A stretch of DNA of 64,000 bases from Pseudomonas oleovorans subsp. oleovorans. GTDB taxonomy: Bacteria > Pseudomonadota > Gammaproteobacteria > Pseudomonadales > Pseudomonadaceae. Shown in pieces: positions 1 through 9,479 of the stretch (the first letter of the stretch is position 1; the number at the start of each line of letters is the position of its first letter). Both the position numbers and the translations under genes were made by a program. Below the pieces are notes generated by a model. The model worked only from the letters and a program-made list of their open reading frames with translations. It did no database searches and was not told the origin of the DNA. The stretch covers positions 124,001 to 188,000 of the forward strand of contig NZ_NIUB01000001.1 of the NCBI RefSeq assembly GCF_002197815.1, given 5' to 3'.

Positions 1-297
1 CTGCGCATCGCGGGCACCGGCATCCCGGCCCAACCGGGTCAGCAGGTCGCGGGCTTTGGCTATCCCAAGGGCGGCGATCAGTTCGTGGCGCATGGCGGTG
101 TAGGAGGCGTGCTGCATCAGCATCATGCGCTGGCCGCATAGCCACACGGAGCCATCCTGCGGCGTAAAGACCACGGTTTGTGCCAGGTGTTCGGCGCTGG
201 GGATGCCGCTGGGTCGCAGAGTATCCGTGGGATTCACCACCATATGCAGTTTGCCGGCAAAAGGAGTGTCGCCTGATGTTGCTAGGGAGCCTTTCAT
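1..297 (-). CDS. Sigma54-dependent aromatic-catabolism activator, N-terminal part (window edge)
   Basis: Only the first 99 codons lie in the window. The ATG at 297-295 is preceded by a GAAGGC Shine-Dalgarno-like stretch. The translation contains the hallmark of the XylR_N (effector-binding) domain of XylR/DmpR-type activators: VWLCGQRMMLMQHASYTAMR, then a helix ending LLTRLGRDAGARDAQ. In this family the domain binds an aromatic effector and relieves inhibition of a sigma54 ATPase domain, which would lie off the left edge. It is divergent from the pch operon, the place of the p-cresol activator PcuR/PchR in other pseudomonads, so control of pchACXF by this protein is a reasonable inference. 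The family assignment is strong; the effector is unproven. Confidence 0.82.
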   Translation of the reverse strand, partial: MKGSLATSGDTPFAGKLHMVVNPTDTLRPSGIPSAEHLAQTVVFTPQDGSVWLCGQRMMLMQHASYTAMRHELIAALGIAKARDLLTRLGRDAGARDAQ

Positions 298-440
298 TGA
301 TTTGCCTTCGCGGAGAGGGCCGCAGTATGTCGACGGGCGCATTCGTGGGTAAGAGCCTCGCCTGAAAGTGTTCGATAATCGCACGAAATTGCTTGTTAAA
401 GTGCGGGAATTTAACGGATTCGCAGTATTCTCTTAAGATA

Positions 441-469
441 TTTCGCGCATCCAGGATTCGATAGCGAAA
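441..469. promoter_or_regulatory. Candidate upstream activator dyad for the XylR/DmpR-type regulator
   Basis: TTTCGC at 441-446 and GCGAAA at 464-469 form an inverted repeat with a 17-bp spacer. It lies about 85-115 bp upstream of the only GG-N10-GC element in the region, a spacing normal for enhancer sites of XylR-type activators. It is a single dyad with no experimental support, so it is tentative. Confidence 0.3.
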
Positions 470-554
470 GATGATCGATCCGATAACTTTTGTAAGTTGA
501 TGATTTGCAAAGAAAAAATTATTCTTTGTGCGTTTTGGTATGTATTTTGATGAA

Positions 555-568
555 GGATTTTTGACAGC
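555..568 (+). promoter_or_regulatory. Candidate -24/-12 (sigma54) promoter for pchA
   Basis: A scan of every GG between 360 and 711 gave one GG-N10-GC arrangement, at 555-556 and 567-568. The flanks match the TGGCAC-N5-TTGCA consensus poorly, so the call rests on the invariant dinucleotides plus the presence of a divergent sigma54-type regulator. Transcription from here would leave a leader of about 130 nt. Confidence 0.33.
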
Positions 569-606
569 TACAACAAAGCGCTAGTGGGATGCGTACGCCA
601 TTCTAA

Positions 607-2187
<1,581 letters not shown>

Positions 2188-2238
2188 GTTGACGGCTTAT
2201 CTAACCGTCAACCCACTTTATAGAAATTGGAGTAAGAG

Positions 2239-2580
2239 ATGACATTTCCCTTGAGCGGCGCAGCTGCGAAACGGATGTTCGTGACTGGAGTTGTGCTTCC
2301 CCTGGGCCTGCTGGTCGCAGCGGGTCAGGCGCAGGCCGACAGCCAGTGGGGCAGTGGCAAGAACCTGTATGACAACGTTTGTGGCCATTGCCACAAACCC
2401 GAGGTCGGCGTAGGGCCGGTGCTCGAAGGTCGCGGTCTGCCAGAGGCCTACATCAAGGCCATCGTGCGCAACGGTTTCCGCGCCATGCCGGCCTTCCCGG
2501 CGTCCTACGTCGATGACGAATCCCTTTCTCAGGTGACCGAATACCTGTCGAGCCTGCCGGCTCCGGCAGTCAAGCCTTGA
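2239..2580 (+). CDS. pchC: 4-cresol methylhydroxylase cytochrome c subunit PchC
   Basis: This small periplasmic class I cytochrome c of 113 aa is the electron-accepting subunit of p-cresol methylhydroxylase. A hydrophobic Sec signal peptide ends around AGQAQA-D (residue 33), leaving a mature protein of about 80 residues, as in P. putida PchC. The heme site is CGHCH and the probable Met axial ligand is in RAMPAF. It takes electrons from the covalently bound FAD of PchF, which is encoded two genes downstream. The gene lies 51 bp after pchA, and pchX follows after 10 bp. Confidence 0.93.
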   Translation: MTFPLSGAAAKRMFVTGVVLPLGLLVAAGQAQADSQWGSGKNLYDNVCGHCHKPEVGVGPVLEGRGLPEAYIKAIVRNGFRAMPAFPASYVDDESLSQVTEYLSSLPAPAVKP

Positions 2581-2590
2581 GGAGCCTGGC

Positions 2591-3277
2591 ATGACTATCA
2601 ATCGTCGTTTCCTGCTCAAGGGCATGGCCCTGAGCGGTCTCGCCGGCCTGGCCATGGCGGGTCCGGTGCGCGCGCTGGCTGGCCAGAGCTCGGCGCCGAG
2701 CGCTGCCGCAGCGGCACGACCGGTGCTGGCGCTGGTCAGCGCGGGCGCGGCCGAGTCGGTGTTCCTGCGCGGCGCCCAGGCGGCGGCCGGTTCGCAGCTG
2801 CAGGTCCAGCGTTTTGATCAGGATCTGGATCGCCTGCTGAGCTTTGAGCGCCAGCTGCGCAGTGGCCAGCCGCTGCGGGTGATTGGCCTTCTGGATGACG
2901 CCACGGCCACCCTGGTACTGGACATGGCCCGCAGCGCTGGTGCCCGCGTGCAGTGGCTCGGCCAGCACAACACCGTGGCGGGCGTGACCCAGCATCGTTT
3001 GCTCAACACCGAGGTGGCTGAGGGCTGTACGCGTCAGATCAGCCGTCAGCTGCATGCCTGTGGCGCCGGCTTCCATATCGCCGAAGAGCGCCAGGGCAGT
3101 CTGGCCTCACCACGCCAGTTGAGCGCGCCGGCTCGCGGTGGCGAGCATGCCGCCGAGTGGGCGTCCGCCATCGGTTATCAGTTGGCTTCGCTGGGTGGGC
3201 GACCGGCCAAGCCGGCACCGGCTCCGGCCAGTACTGTCCTGAGCGGCAGTTTCGTTTCTTTTTCGATCGAGGCCTGA
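2591..3277 (+). CDS. pchX: PchX, exported protein of unknown function in the p-cresol operon
   Basis: This 228-aa protein occupies the same position, between the two structural genes of p-cresol methylhydroxylase, as pchX in P. putida. Residues 4-24 look like a twin-arginine leader: NRRFLLKG followed by a hydrophobic, alanine/glycine-rich stretch and a likely cleavage near ALA. The mature part has an Ala/Pro-rich start and end around a small alpha/beta core, with no catalytic motif that I recognise. The folded FAD subunit must reach the periplasm and appears to have no leader of its own, so a role in escort or maturation of PchF is a hypothesis only. The start is AGGAG-spaced and 10 bp after pchC. 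Confidence 0.82.
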   Translation: MTINRRFLLKGMALSGLAGLAMAGPVRALAGQSSAPSAAAAARPVLALVSAGAAESVFLRGAQAAAGSQLQVQRFDQDLDRLLSFERQLRSGQPLRVIGLLDDATATLVLDMARSAGARVQWLGQHNTVAGVTQHRLLNTEVAEGCTRQISRQLHACGAGFHIAEERQGSLASPRQLSAPARGGEHAAEWASAIGYQLASLGGRPAKPAPAPASTVLSGSFVSFSIEA

Positions 3278-3290
3278 AGGAGTCTGATCA

Positions 3291-4856
3291 ATGTCCGAAC
3301 AAAAGAATGCTGTGCTGCCCAAAGGGGTTGTGCAGGAAGAATTCAACAAGGCGGTTGCCAAGTTTCGTGCCTTGCTGGGTGAAGAGAATGTCCTGATCCA
3401 ATCCGATCAGTTGGTGCCCTACAACAAGATCATGATGTCGGTCGAGAATGCGGCCCACGCACCCTCGGCCGCCCTCACCGCGACCACCGTGGAGCAGGTC
3501 CAGGGTGTGGTGAAGATCTGCAACGAGCACAAGATTCCGGTGTGGACCATCTCCACCGGGCGTAACTTCGGTTACGGCTCCGCCGCGCCGGTGGAGCGCG
3601 GTCAGGTCATTCTCGACCTGAAGAAGATGAACAAGATCATCAAGATCGACCCGGAAATGTGCTACGCCCTGGTCGAGCCGGGTGTCACCTTCGGTCAGCT
3701 GTACAACCACATCCAGGAAAACAACCTGCCGGTGATGCTGTCGTTCTCGGCGCCTTCGGCGATTGCCGGCCCGCTGGGCAACACCATGGACCGTGGCGTG
3801 GGCTACACCCCCTACGGCGAGCACTTCATGATGCAGTGCGGCATGGAAGTGGTGCTGGCCAACGGTGACGTCTATCGCACCGGCATGGGCGGTGTGAAGG
3901 GCAGCAACACCTGGCAGATCTTCAAGTGGGGCTACGGCCCGACCCTGGACGGCATGTTCACCCAGGCCAACTACGGCATCTGCACCAAGATGGGCTTCTG
4001 GCTGATGCCCAAGCCGCCGGTGTTCAAGCCCTTCGAAGTGATCTTCGAGGACGAAGCGGACATCGTCGAGATCGTCGATGCGCTGCGTCCGCTGCGCATG
4101 AGCAACACCATCCCCAACTCGGTGGTGATCGCCAGCACCCTGTGGGAAGCCGGCAGTGCCCACCTGACCCGCGCCCAGTACACCACCGAGCCGGGCCACA
4201 CCCCGGACAGCGTGATCAAGCAGATGCAGAAGGACACCGGCATGGGTGCCTGGAACCTCTACGCTGCGCTGTACGGCACCCAGGAGCAGGTCGACGTCAA
4301 CTGGAAGATCGTCACCGACACTTTCAAGAAGCTCGGCAAGGGTCGCATCGTCACCCAGGAAGAGGCGGGCAATACCCAGCCGTTCAAGTACCGCGCCGAA
4401 CTGATGTCCGGCGTGCCGAACCTGCAGGAATTTGGTCTGTACAACTGGCGTGGGGGCGGTGGCTCCATGTGGTTCGCGCCGGTGAGCGAGGCCCGTGGCA
4501 GCGAGTGCAAGAAACAGGCGGCCATGGCCAAGCGCGTTCTGCACAAGTACGGCCTGGACTATGTGGCCGAGTTCATTGTGGCGCCGCGCGACATGCACCA
4601 CGTGATCGATGTGCTGTACGACCGTACCAGCGAAGAAGAAACCAAGCGCGCCGACGCCTGCTTCAACGAACTGCTGGATGAGTTCGAGAAGGAAGGCTAC
4701 GCGGTATATCGCGTGAACACCCGCTTCCAGGAGCGTGTGGCGCAAAGCTATGGCCCGGTCAAGCGCAAGCTCGAACATGCCATCAAGCGTGCGGTGGACC
4801 CGAACAACATTCTCGCTCCGGGACGCTCCGGCATCGATCTCAATAACGATTTCTGA
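3291..4856 (+). CDS. pchF: 4-cresol methylhydroxylase flavoprotein subunit PchF
   Basis: The protein dehydrogenates p-cresol to a quinone methide, which is hydrated to 4-hydroxybenzyl alcohol and then oxidised to 4-hydroxybenzaldehyde. It belongs to the VAO/PCMH family, at 521 aa the length of the P. putida enzyme. The residues known there fall at the same numbers: Tyr384 (covalent 8-alpha-O-tyrosyl FAD link, in FGLYNWR), Tyr95, Tyr473, Arg474 and Arg512 (in APGRSG). The N-terminal half is the FAD_binding_4 fold (TGRNFGYGSAAP). No signal peptide is visible although the enzyme works in the periplasm with PchC. The pch operon ends in the hairpin immediately downstream. Confidence is very high. 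Confidence 0.97.
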   Translation: MSEQKNAVLPKGVVQEEFNKAVAKFRALLGEENVLIQSDQLVPYNKIMMSVENAAHAPSAALTATTVEQVQGVVKICNEHKIPVWTISTGRNFGYGSAAPVERGQVILDLKKMNKIIKIDPEMCYALVEPGVTFGQLYNHIQENNLPVMLSFSAPSAIAGPLGNTMDRGVGYTPYGEHFMMQCGMEVVLANGDVYRTGMGGVKGSNTWQIFKWGYGPTLDGMFTQANYGICTKMGFWLMPKPPVFKPFEVIFEDEADIVEIVDALRPLRMSNTIPNSVVIASTLWEAGSAHLTRAQYTTEPGHTPDSVIKQMQKDTGMGAWNLYAALYGTQEQVDVNWKIVTDTFKKLGKGRIVTQEEAGNTQPFKYRAELMSGVPNLQEFGLYNWRGGGGSMWFAPVSEARGSECKKQAAMAKRVLHKYGLDYVAEFIVAPRDMHHVIDVLYDRTSEEETKRADACFNELLDEFEKEGYAVYRVNTRFQERVAQSYGPVKRKLEHAIKRAVDPNNILAPGRSGIDLNNDF

Positions 4857-4888
4857 TGCTGGCGGCAGTTTTCCTGCCGGTTAACGTT

Positions 4889-4921
4889 AAAAACGCCCAA
4901 GCCCATGGCTTGGGCGTTTTT
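4889..4921 (+). terminator. Rho-independent terminator of the pch operon
   Basis: A 15-bp perfect stem (4889-4903 with 4907-4921), a 3-nt loop, and flanking A and T runs follow the pchF stop by 32 bp. The A/T symmetry would also stop transcription from the other side. Confidence 0.9.
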
Positions 4922-4953
4922 CGAGGCGGAGAGAGGCGAACAAAACGCTATAG

Positions 4954-4969
4954 ATAACCTATCGGTTAT
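4954..4969. promoter_or_regulatory. Candidate PcaQ operator upstream of pcaHG
   Basis: ATAACC at 4954-4959 and GGTTAT at 4964-4969 are separated by 4 bp. This agrees with the ATAACC-N4-GGTTAA dyad described for the LysR-type activator PcaQ of rhizobia at 11 of 12 positions. It sits about 100 bp before the pcaH start and just after the pch terminator, where an activator site for the pca operon is expected. No pcaQ gene is in the window. Confidence 0.6.
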
Positions 4970-4987
4970 GGAAGGCGTGCAAGGTTT

Positions 4988-5024
4988 CAATTTCCCCGCG
5001 TCGGAAATTGGCCGAGACTCGGCT
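4988..5024. promoter_or_regulatory. Two adjacent dyads in the pcaH leader
   Basis: CAATTTCC (4988-4995) and GGAAATTG (5003-5010) form an 8-bp inverted repeat with a 7-bp spacer. GCCGA and TCGGC form a second dyad at about 5012-5024. They lie between the PcaQ-like site and the pcaH ribosome binding site (AGGAG at 5060-5064). They could be a second operator or leader RNA hairpins; neither is shown. Confidence 0.4.
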
Positions 5025-5070
5025 CCGTTCGATTCAACGAGCCTCCGTCACCACATAACAGGAGATCGAC

Positions 5071-5790
5071 ATGTCCGACGCTCAAGATCGTCGTTTTGTC
5101 ATGCGTGACCGCACCTGGCACCCCAAAGCCCTGACCCCGGACTACAAGACCTCGGTCGGCCGCTCCCCGCGCCAGGCACTGGTCAGCATTCCGCAGTCCA
5201 TTTCCGAGACCAGTGGTCCGGACTTCTCGCACCTGAAAATGGGCCAGCACGACAACGATCTGCTGCTCAACTTCAATACCGGTGCGCTGCCGATCGGTGA
5301 GCGCATCATCGTTCACGGTCGCGTGGTGGATCAGTTCGGCAAGCCGATCCCGCATACCCTGGTGGAAATGTGGCAAGCCAACGCCGGCGGCCGCTACCGT
5401 CACAAGAACGACCGCTACCTGGCTCCCCTCGACCCCAACTTCGGCGGTGTGGGTCGTGCGCTGACCGACAGCGAAGGTCGTTACCATTTCCGCACCATCA
5501 AGCCGGGTCCGTATCCGTGGCGTAACAACCCGAACGACTGGCGTCCGGCGCATATCCACTTCTCCATCAGTGGCCCGGCGATCTGCACCAAGTTGATCAC
5601 CCAGCTGTACTTCGAAGGTGATCCGCTGATTCCGCACTGCCCGATCGTCAAGGCGGTGAACGACCCGGAAGCCGTGCAGACCATGATTGCGCGTCTGGAT
5701 CTGACCGCTAACAACCCCATGGATTGCCTGGCGTACCGTTTCGACATCGTCCTGCGCGGTCAGCGCAAAACCTGGTTTGAGAACGTCTGA
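5071..5790 (+). CDS. pcaH: Protocatechuate 3,4-dioxygenase beta subunit PcaH
   Basis: This is the iron-binding subunit of intradiol ring cleavage, converting protocatechuate plus O2 to 3-carboxy-cis,cis-muconate. At 239 aa it is the usual length. All four Fe(III) ligands of the P. putida enzyme are present: Tyr109 (GGRY), Tyr148 (PGPYPW), His161 and His163 (PAHIHF), with the active-site Arg158 just before. The ATG at 5071 is preceded by AGGAG. It begins the operon pcaH-pcaG-zapE-like-pcaB-pcaC, in which genes are separated by 10 bp or overlap. It shares with pcaG the intradiol fold but is distinguished by carrying the iron ligands. Confidence 0.97.
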   Translation: MSDAQDRRFVMRDRTWHPKALTPDYKTSVGRSPRQALVSIPQSISETSGPDFSHLKMGQHDNDLLLNFNTGALPIGERIIVHGRVVDQFGKPIPHTLVEMWQANAGGRYRHKNDRYLAPLDPNFGGVGRALTDSEGRYHFRTIKPGPYPWRNNPNDWRPAHIHFSISGPAICTKLITQLYFEGDPLIPHCPIVKAVNDPEAVQTMIARLDLTANNPMDCLAYRFDIVLRGQRKTWFENV

Positions 5791-5800
5791 GGAGGCGACC

Positions 5801-6412
5801 ATGACTGAGATCAATCTGCTCCGCGAGACCACCTCCCAGACTGCCGGTCCTTACGTGCACATCGGCCTGGCGCTGGCCGCTGCCGGTAACCCGACCCGCG
5901 AACAGGAAATCTGGAACCAGCTGGCCAAACCCGAGGCCCCCGGTGAGCACATTACCGTGATCGGCCGCGTGTTCGACGGCAACGGTCACCTGGTGCGCGA
6001 CTCCTTCCTGGAAATCTGGCAAGCCAACCACGAAGGCGTGTACGACGAGGATTACAACCTCGACAAGCCGTTCAACGGGTTCGGCCGCACCGCCACCACC
6101 TTCGATGCTGGTAGCGAATGGACCATCGAAACGGTCAAGCCGGGCGTGGTCAAGGCGGCCGATGGCCGCCCGCAGGCGCCGCACATCAACGTGGCGCTGT
6201 TTGCCCGCGGGATCAACATCCAGCTGGCGACCCGCATCTACTTTGATGATGAAGCCGAGGCCAACGCGGCCGATCCGGTGCTCAACCTGATCGAACAGCC
6301 CGAGCGCCGTCAGACGCTGATCGCCACCCGCGAAGAGCAGGCTGGCAAGGTGGTATACCGCTTCGACATCCGCATCCAGGGCGAAAACGAGACAGTCTTT
6401 TTTGACTTCTGA
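5801..6412 (+). CDS. pcaG: Protocatechuate 3,4-dioxygenase alpha subunit PcaG
   Basis: This is the non-catalytic-iron partner of PcaH in the (alpha-beta)n dioxygenase; alpha subunits line part of the substrate pocket. At 203 aa it has the usual length, with the intradiol core (EIWQANHEGVY, NGFGRTATTF, APHINVALFARGI). The iron-ligand pattern of the beta subunit is absent, as expected. The start chosen is ATG 5801, directly after GAGGAGGCGACC; an in-frame ATG 24 bp upstream would overlap pcaH and has no ribosome binding site. The 3' end overlaps the next gene by 11 bp, implying translational coupling. Confidence 0.96.
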   Translation: MTEINLLRETTSQTAGPYVHIGLALAAAGNPTREQEIWNQLAKPEAPGEHITVIGRVFDGNGHLVRDSFLEIWQANHEGVYDEDYNLDKPFNGFGRTATTFDAGSEWTIETVKPGVVKAADGRPQAPHINVALFARGINIQLATRIYFDDEAEANAADPVLNLIEQPERRQTLIATREEQAGKVVYRFDIRIQGENETVFFDF

Positions 6413-7487
6413 GGCATCGCCGGGGCAGCTGCTCCGGCACGAGTACGAAACGCGTCTCGCGGCCCGGGGTTACCGGGCCGATGCGGCGCAACGGGCGGCC
6501 GTTGACCTGTTGGGTCAATGGCTGTCGGCGTTTCTGGGGCGACGCCGTTCATTGCTGCGTCGTCCCGCCGCCGGGGTTTACCTGTGGGGCGGTGTGGGAC
6601 GTGGCAAGAGCTTCGTCATGGATGCGTTGTACGCCGCCGCACCGCTGGCGGAAAAACGCCGGGTGCATTTCCACGCCTTTCTGGCCGAGCTGCAAATCCT
6701 TGTTCGCGCCTACGCCGGTCAGCCCGATCCGTTGGTGCTGGCTGCGCGGGAGCTGGCAGGCAGCACCCGCCTGTTGTGCTTCGATGAGTTCCACGTGCAC
6801 GACATTGGCGACGCCATGCTCCTGGGACGTCTGGTCAAGGTGCTGGTGGACGAGGGGGTTGGCGTGGTCTGCACGTCCAATTACCCACCGTCCAAGCTGT
6901 GCCCCAATCCCCTGTACCGCGAGCGATTCCTGCCCACGATCAAGCTGATCGACGCACGTTTCGAGGTATTGGAACTGGACGGTGGCCAGGATTACCGCCG
7001 CGAATCCACCCGTGACTGGGGACAGTTCTGCTGGCCCATGGCCGACGACGCAGACTGGGACTCTACCCCTTTGGCACCGCCCGCACAGGCCGAGCGTGAT
7101 GTGGTTATCGAGGTCAATCGACGTCCCCTGCATCTGCACGCCCGCGATGGTCGCCGTGCCTGGCTGGACTTCGCTGGGCTGTGCCGTGGTCCGCGTTCCA
7201 GTGCGGACTACCTGTGGCTGTGCGAGCACTTTGCCGAGCTGACCGTAGGCACCGTGCCCCAGCTGGACAGCGAAGGTATCGACGTGCAACAGCGCTTTTT
7301 GAATTTCATCGACATCGCCTACGACAGCGGCGTGCGCCTGCGCCTCGGCGGTGTCGACCGGCCGGAGGTGCTGTGCCGCGCCGGTAGTCATACTGATTTT
7401 TCCCGAACCCATAGTCGCTTGCAGCAGTTGCAAGCGCTCGACGTGGCCAATGCCGCGTCGCCTTGTTCTCAGGAGGCTGAATCGTGA
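6402..7487 (+). CDS. zapE: ZapE/AFG1-family ATPase inside the pca operon
   Basis: This AAA-type P-loop ATPase of 361 aa belongs to the ZapE/AFG1 (LACE1) family. Walker A is GGVGRGKS near residue 65 and Walker B is LLCFDEFHVHD near residue 126; the family motif VVCTSNYPP follows. Relatives in E. coli act at the division ring and, in mitochondria, in quality control of membrane complexes. This copy overlaps pcaG by 11 bp at its start and pcaB by 4 bp at its end, so it is co-translated with the protocatechuate genes. Cell-division ZapE is normally elsewhere in Pseudomonas, so this is probably a specialised second copy; a chaperone role for the pathway is speculation. Confidence 0.85.
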   Translation: MTSEASPGQLLRHEYETRLAARGYRADAAQRAAVDLLGQWLSAFLGRRRSLLRRPAAGVYLWGGVGRGKSFVMDALYAAAPLAEKRRVHFHAFLAELQILVRAYAGQPDPLVLAARELAGSTRLLCFDEFHVHDIGDAMLLGRLVKVLVDEGVGVVCTSNYPPSKLCPNPLYRERFLPTIKLIDARFEVLELDGGQDYRRESTRDWGQFCWPMADDADWDSTPLAPPAQAERDVVIEVNRRPLHLHARDGRRAWLDFAGLCRGPRSSADYLWLCEHFAELTVGTVPQLDSEGIDVQQRFLNFIDIAYDSGVRLRLGGVDRPEVLCRAGSHTDFSRTHSRLQQLQALDVANAASPCSQEAES

Positions 7488-8848
7488 GTGTCAGCAACCA
7501 GCTGTTCGATGCCTATTTCACCCAGGCAGCCATGCGTGACGTGTTTTCCGACCGGGGTCGCCTGCAGGGCATGCTCGACTTCGAGGCCGCACTGGCCCGC
7601 GCCGAAGCGGCGGTGGGACTGATCCCGGCGCGTGCTGTGCCGGCCATCGAGGCGGCCTGCCAGGCGCAGCTGTACGATCCGGTGGCGCTGGCCCAGGCGA
7701 TTGCCACGGCCGGCAACTCGGCGATTCCGCTGGTCAAGGCCCTGGGCCGGCAGATCGCCCAGAGCGATGCCGAAGCCGAGCGTTACGTGCATTTGGGCGC
7801 CACCAGCCAGGACGCCATGGACACCGGCCTGGTGCTGCAACTGCGCGCTGCGCTGGCGCTGATCGAAGCGGATCTGTCGGCCTTGGCCGACGCCTTGGCG
7901 GTGCAGGCGGAAAAACACGCCAGCACCGTATTGCCGGGGCGTACCTGGCTGCAGCACGCCACCCCGGTAACCCTCGGCATGAAGCTTGCCGGTACGCTCG
8001 ATGCGTTGAATCGGCACCGTCAGCGGCTGAGCGAACTCAAGCCTCGCCTGCTGTGCCTGCAATTCGGCGGTGCCGCCGGCACCTTGGCCGCACTGGGTGA
8101 GCAGGCGTTGCCGGTGTCGGTCGCGCTGGCCAGCGAACTGCAACTGACCCTGCCGGAGCAGCCCTGGCATACCCAGCGGGATCGTATTGTCGAAGTCGGC
8201 AGCGTCCTGGGTCTGATCGCCGGCACGCTGGGCAAGTTTGGTCGCGACCTGTCGCTGCTGATGCAAACCGATGTGGGCGAGGCGTTCGAGCCGTCCGCAC
8301 CGGGCAAGGGTGGTTCGTCCACCATGCCGCACAAGCGCAACCCGGTGAGCGCGGCGGTGCTGATCGGCGCGGCAACCCGCGTGCCGGGGCTGGTCTCCAC
8401 CCTGTTCGCCGCGATGCCCCAGGAGCACGAACGCAGCCTGGGCTTGTGGCACGCCGAATGGGAAACCTTGCCGGAGATCTGCTGCCTGGTCTCGGGCGCC
8501 CTCGCGCAGGCCCTGGTGGTCGTGCCCGGGCTGGAAGTGGACGCCGAGCGCATGCGCGCCAACCTGGAGCTGACCCAGGGCCTGGTGTTGGCGGAAGCGG
8601 TGAGCATCGCCCTGGCGCAACGCATTGGCCGTGACGCGTCCCATCACCTGGTTGAACAGTGCTGCCGCCGCGCCGTGGCCGAGAAGCGTCATCTGCGCGC
8701 GGTGCTGGGCGATGACGAACAGGTCAGCGCGCAACTCACGGCAGAAGAGCTGGATCATTTGCTCGATCCGGCCCATTACCTTGGCTTGGCACAAACGTGG
8801 GTCACCCGCGTCGTGGCCGAGCATCGCCGACTCGGCGCCCTTGATTAA
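7484..8848 (+). CDS. pcaB: 3-carboxy-cis,cis-muconate cycloisomerase PcaB
   Basis: The product lactonises 3-carboxy-cis,cis-muconate to 4-carboxymuconolactone. It is a member of the fumarase/aspartase superfamily, 454 aa, with the family signature GSSTMPHKRNP (about residues 280-290) and the HLGATSQD stretch near residue 105. The start is GTG at 7484, overlapping the TGA of the upstream ATPase gene as GTGA, with AGGAGG at 7471-7476; this makes the start secure. It sits in the order of the pathway, followed by pcaC after 32 bp. Adenylosuccinate lyase is the paralogous alternative, ruled out by context and by GATSQDxMDT. Confidence 0.95.
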   Translation: MSVSNQLFDAYFTQAAMRDVFSDRGRLQGMLDFEAALARAEAAVGLIPARAVPAIEAACQAQLYDPVALAQAIATAGNSAIPLVKALGRQIAQSDAEAERYVHLGATSQDAMDTGLVLQLRAALALIEADLSALADALAVQAEKHASTVLPGRTWLQHATPVTLGMKLAGTLDALNRHRQRLSELKPRLLCLQFGGAAGTLAALGEQALPVSVALASELQLTLPEQPWHTQRDRIVEVGSVLGLIAGTLGKFGRDLSLLMQTDVGEAFEPSAPGKGGSSTMPHKRNPVSAAVLIGAATRVPGLVSTLFAAMPQEHERSLGLWHAEWETLPEICCLVSGALAQALVVVPGLEVDAERMRANLELTQGLVLAEAVSIALAQRIGRDASHHLVEQCCRRAVAEKRHLRAVLGDDEQVSAQLTAEELDHLLDPAHYLGLAQTWVTRVVAEHRRLGALD

Positions 8849-8880
8849 CCCAAGCCTCTAGCCTTCACAGGAGCCAGACA

Positions 8881-9282
8881 ATGGACGAGAAACAGCGTTA
8901 CGAAGCCGGCATGCAGGTACGCCGCGCGGTACTGGGCGATGCCCACGTGGACCGCAGCCTGGAAACCCTGACGCCCTTCACCGAAGAGTTCCAGGAAATG
9001 ATCACCCGCCACGCCTGGGGCGACATCTGGACCCGCCCCGGCCTGCCGCGCCATACCCGCAGCCTGATCACCATCGCCATGCTGATCGGCATGAACCGCG
9101 AAGGCGAGCTCAAGCTGCACCTCAAGGCGGCGAAGAACAACGGCGTGACCCGTGACGAGATCAAGGAAGTGCTGATGCAGTCGGCGATCTATTGCGGCAT
9201 TCCGGCCGCCAACCACACCTTCCACCTGGCCCAGGAGCTGTGGGACGAGGTGGGTGTCGAGTCGCTGCAAGAGCAAAAGTAA
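8881..9282 (+). CDS. pcaC: 4-carboxymuconolactone decarboxylase PcaC
   Basis: The product decarboxylates 4-carboxymuconolactone to 3-oxoadipate enol-lactone, the last step of the branch found in this window. It is 133 aa, the standard size for the single-domain enzyme, an AhpD-like fold with the conserved WGDIWTRPGL and ending EVGVESLQEQ. A ribosome binding site (AGGAG) precedes the ATG. It is the final gene of the operon and is followed by a strong terminator. The next enzyme, enol-lactone hydrolase PcaD, is neither fused to this protein nor encoded nearby. Confidence 0.95.
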   Translation: MDEKQRYEAGMQVRRAVLGDAHVDRSLETLTPFTEEFQEMITRHAWGDIWTRPGLPRHTRSLITIAMLIGMNREGELKLHLKAAKNNGVTRDEIKEVLMQSAIYCGIPAANHTFHLAQELWDEVGVESLQEQK

Positions 9283-9313
9283 GCCGAGCGCATACGCCCG
9301 CTTCTGCATCCAC

Positions 9314-9342
9314 GAAAAAAACGGCCAAGGGCCGTTTTTTTC
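9314..9342 (+). terminator. Terminator of the pca operon
   Basis: ACGGCC (9321-9326), a 3-nt loop and GGCCGT (9330-9335) are flanked by six A and at least six T. It closes the pca operon 31 bp after the pcaC stop. Confidence 0.9.
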
Positions 9343-9479
9343 GTTTTCGGCGCTGCCACGGCCGCAGGTGAACGCGCGAGCCGACGTGGGGGTCCTAGCG
9401 GTGAAGGCCCTTGATGCGCAGGTGCTGGGGCTGGAACGGCGTGATCCGTTCTCATGGCGTGGCATAGCGAGGCTTCCTG

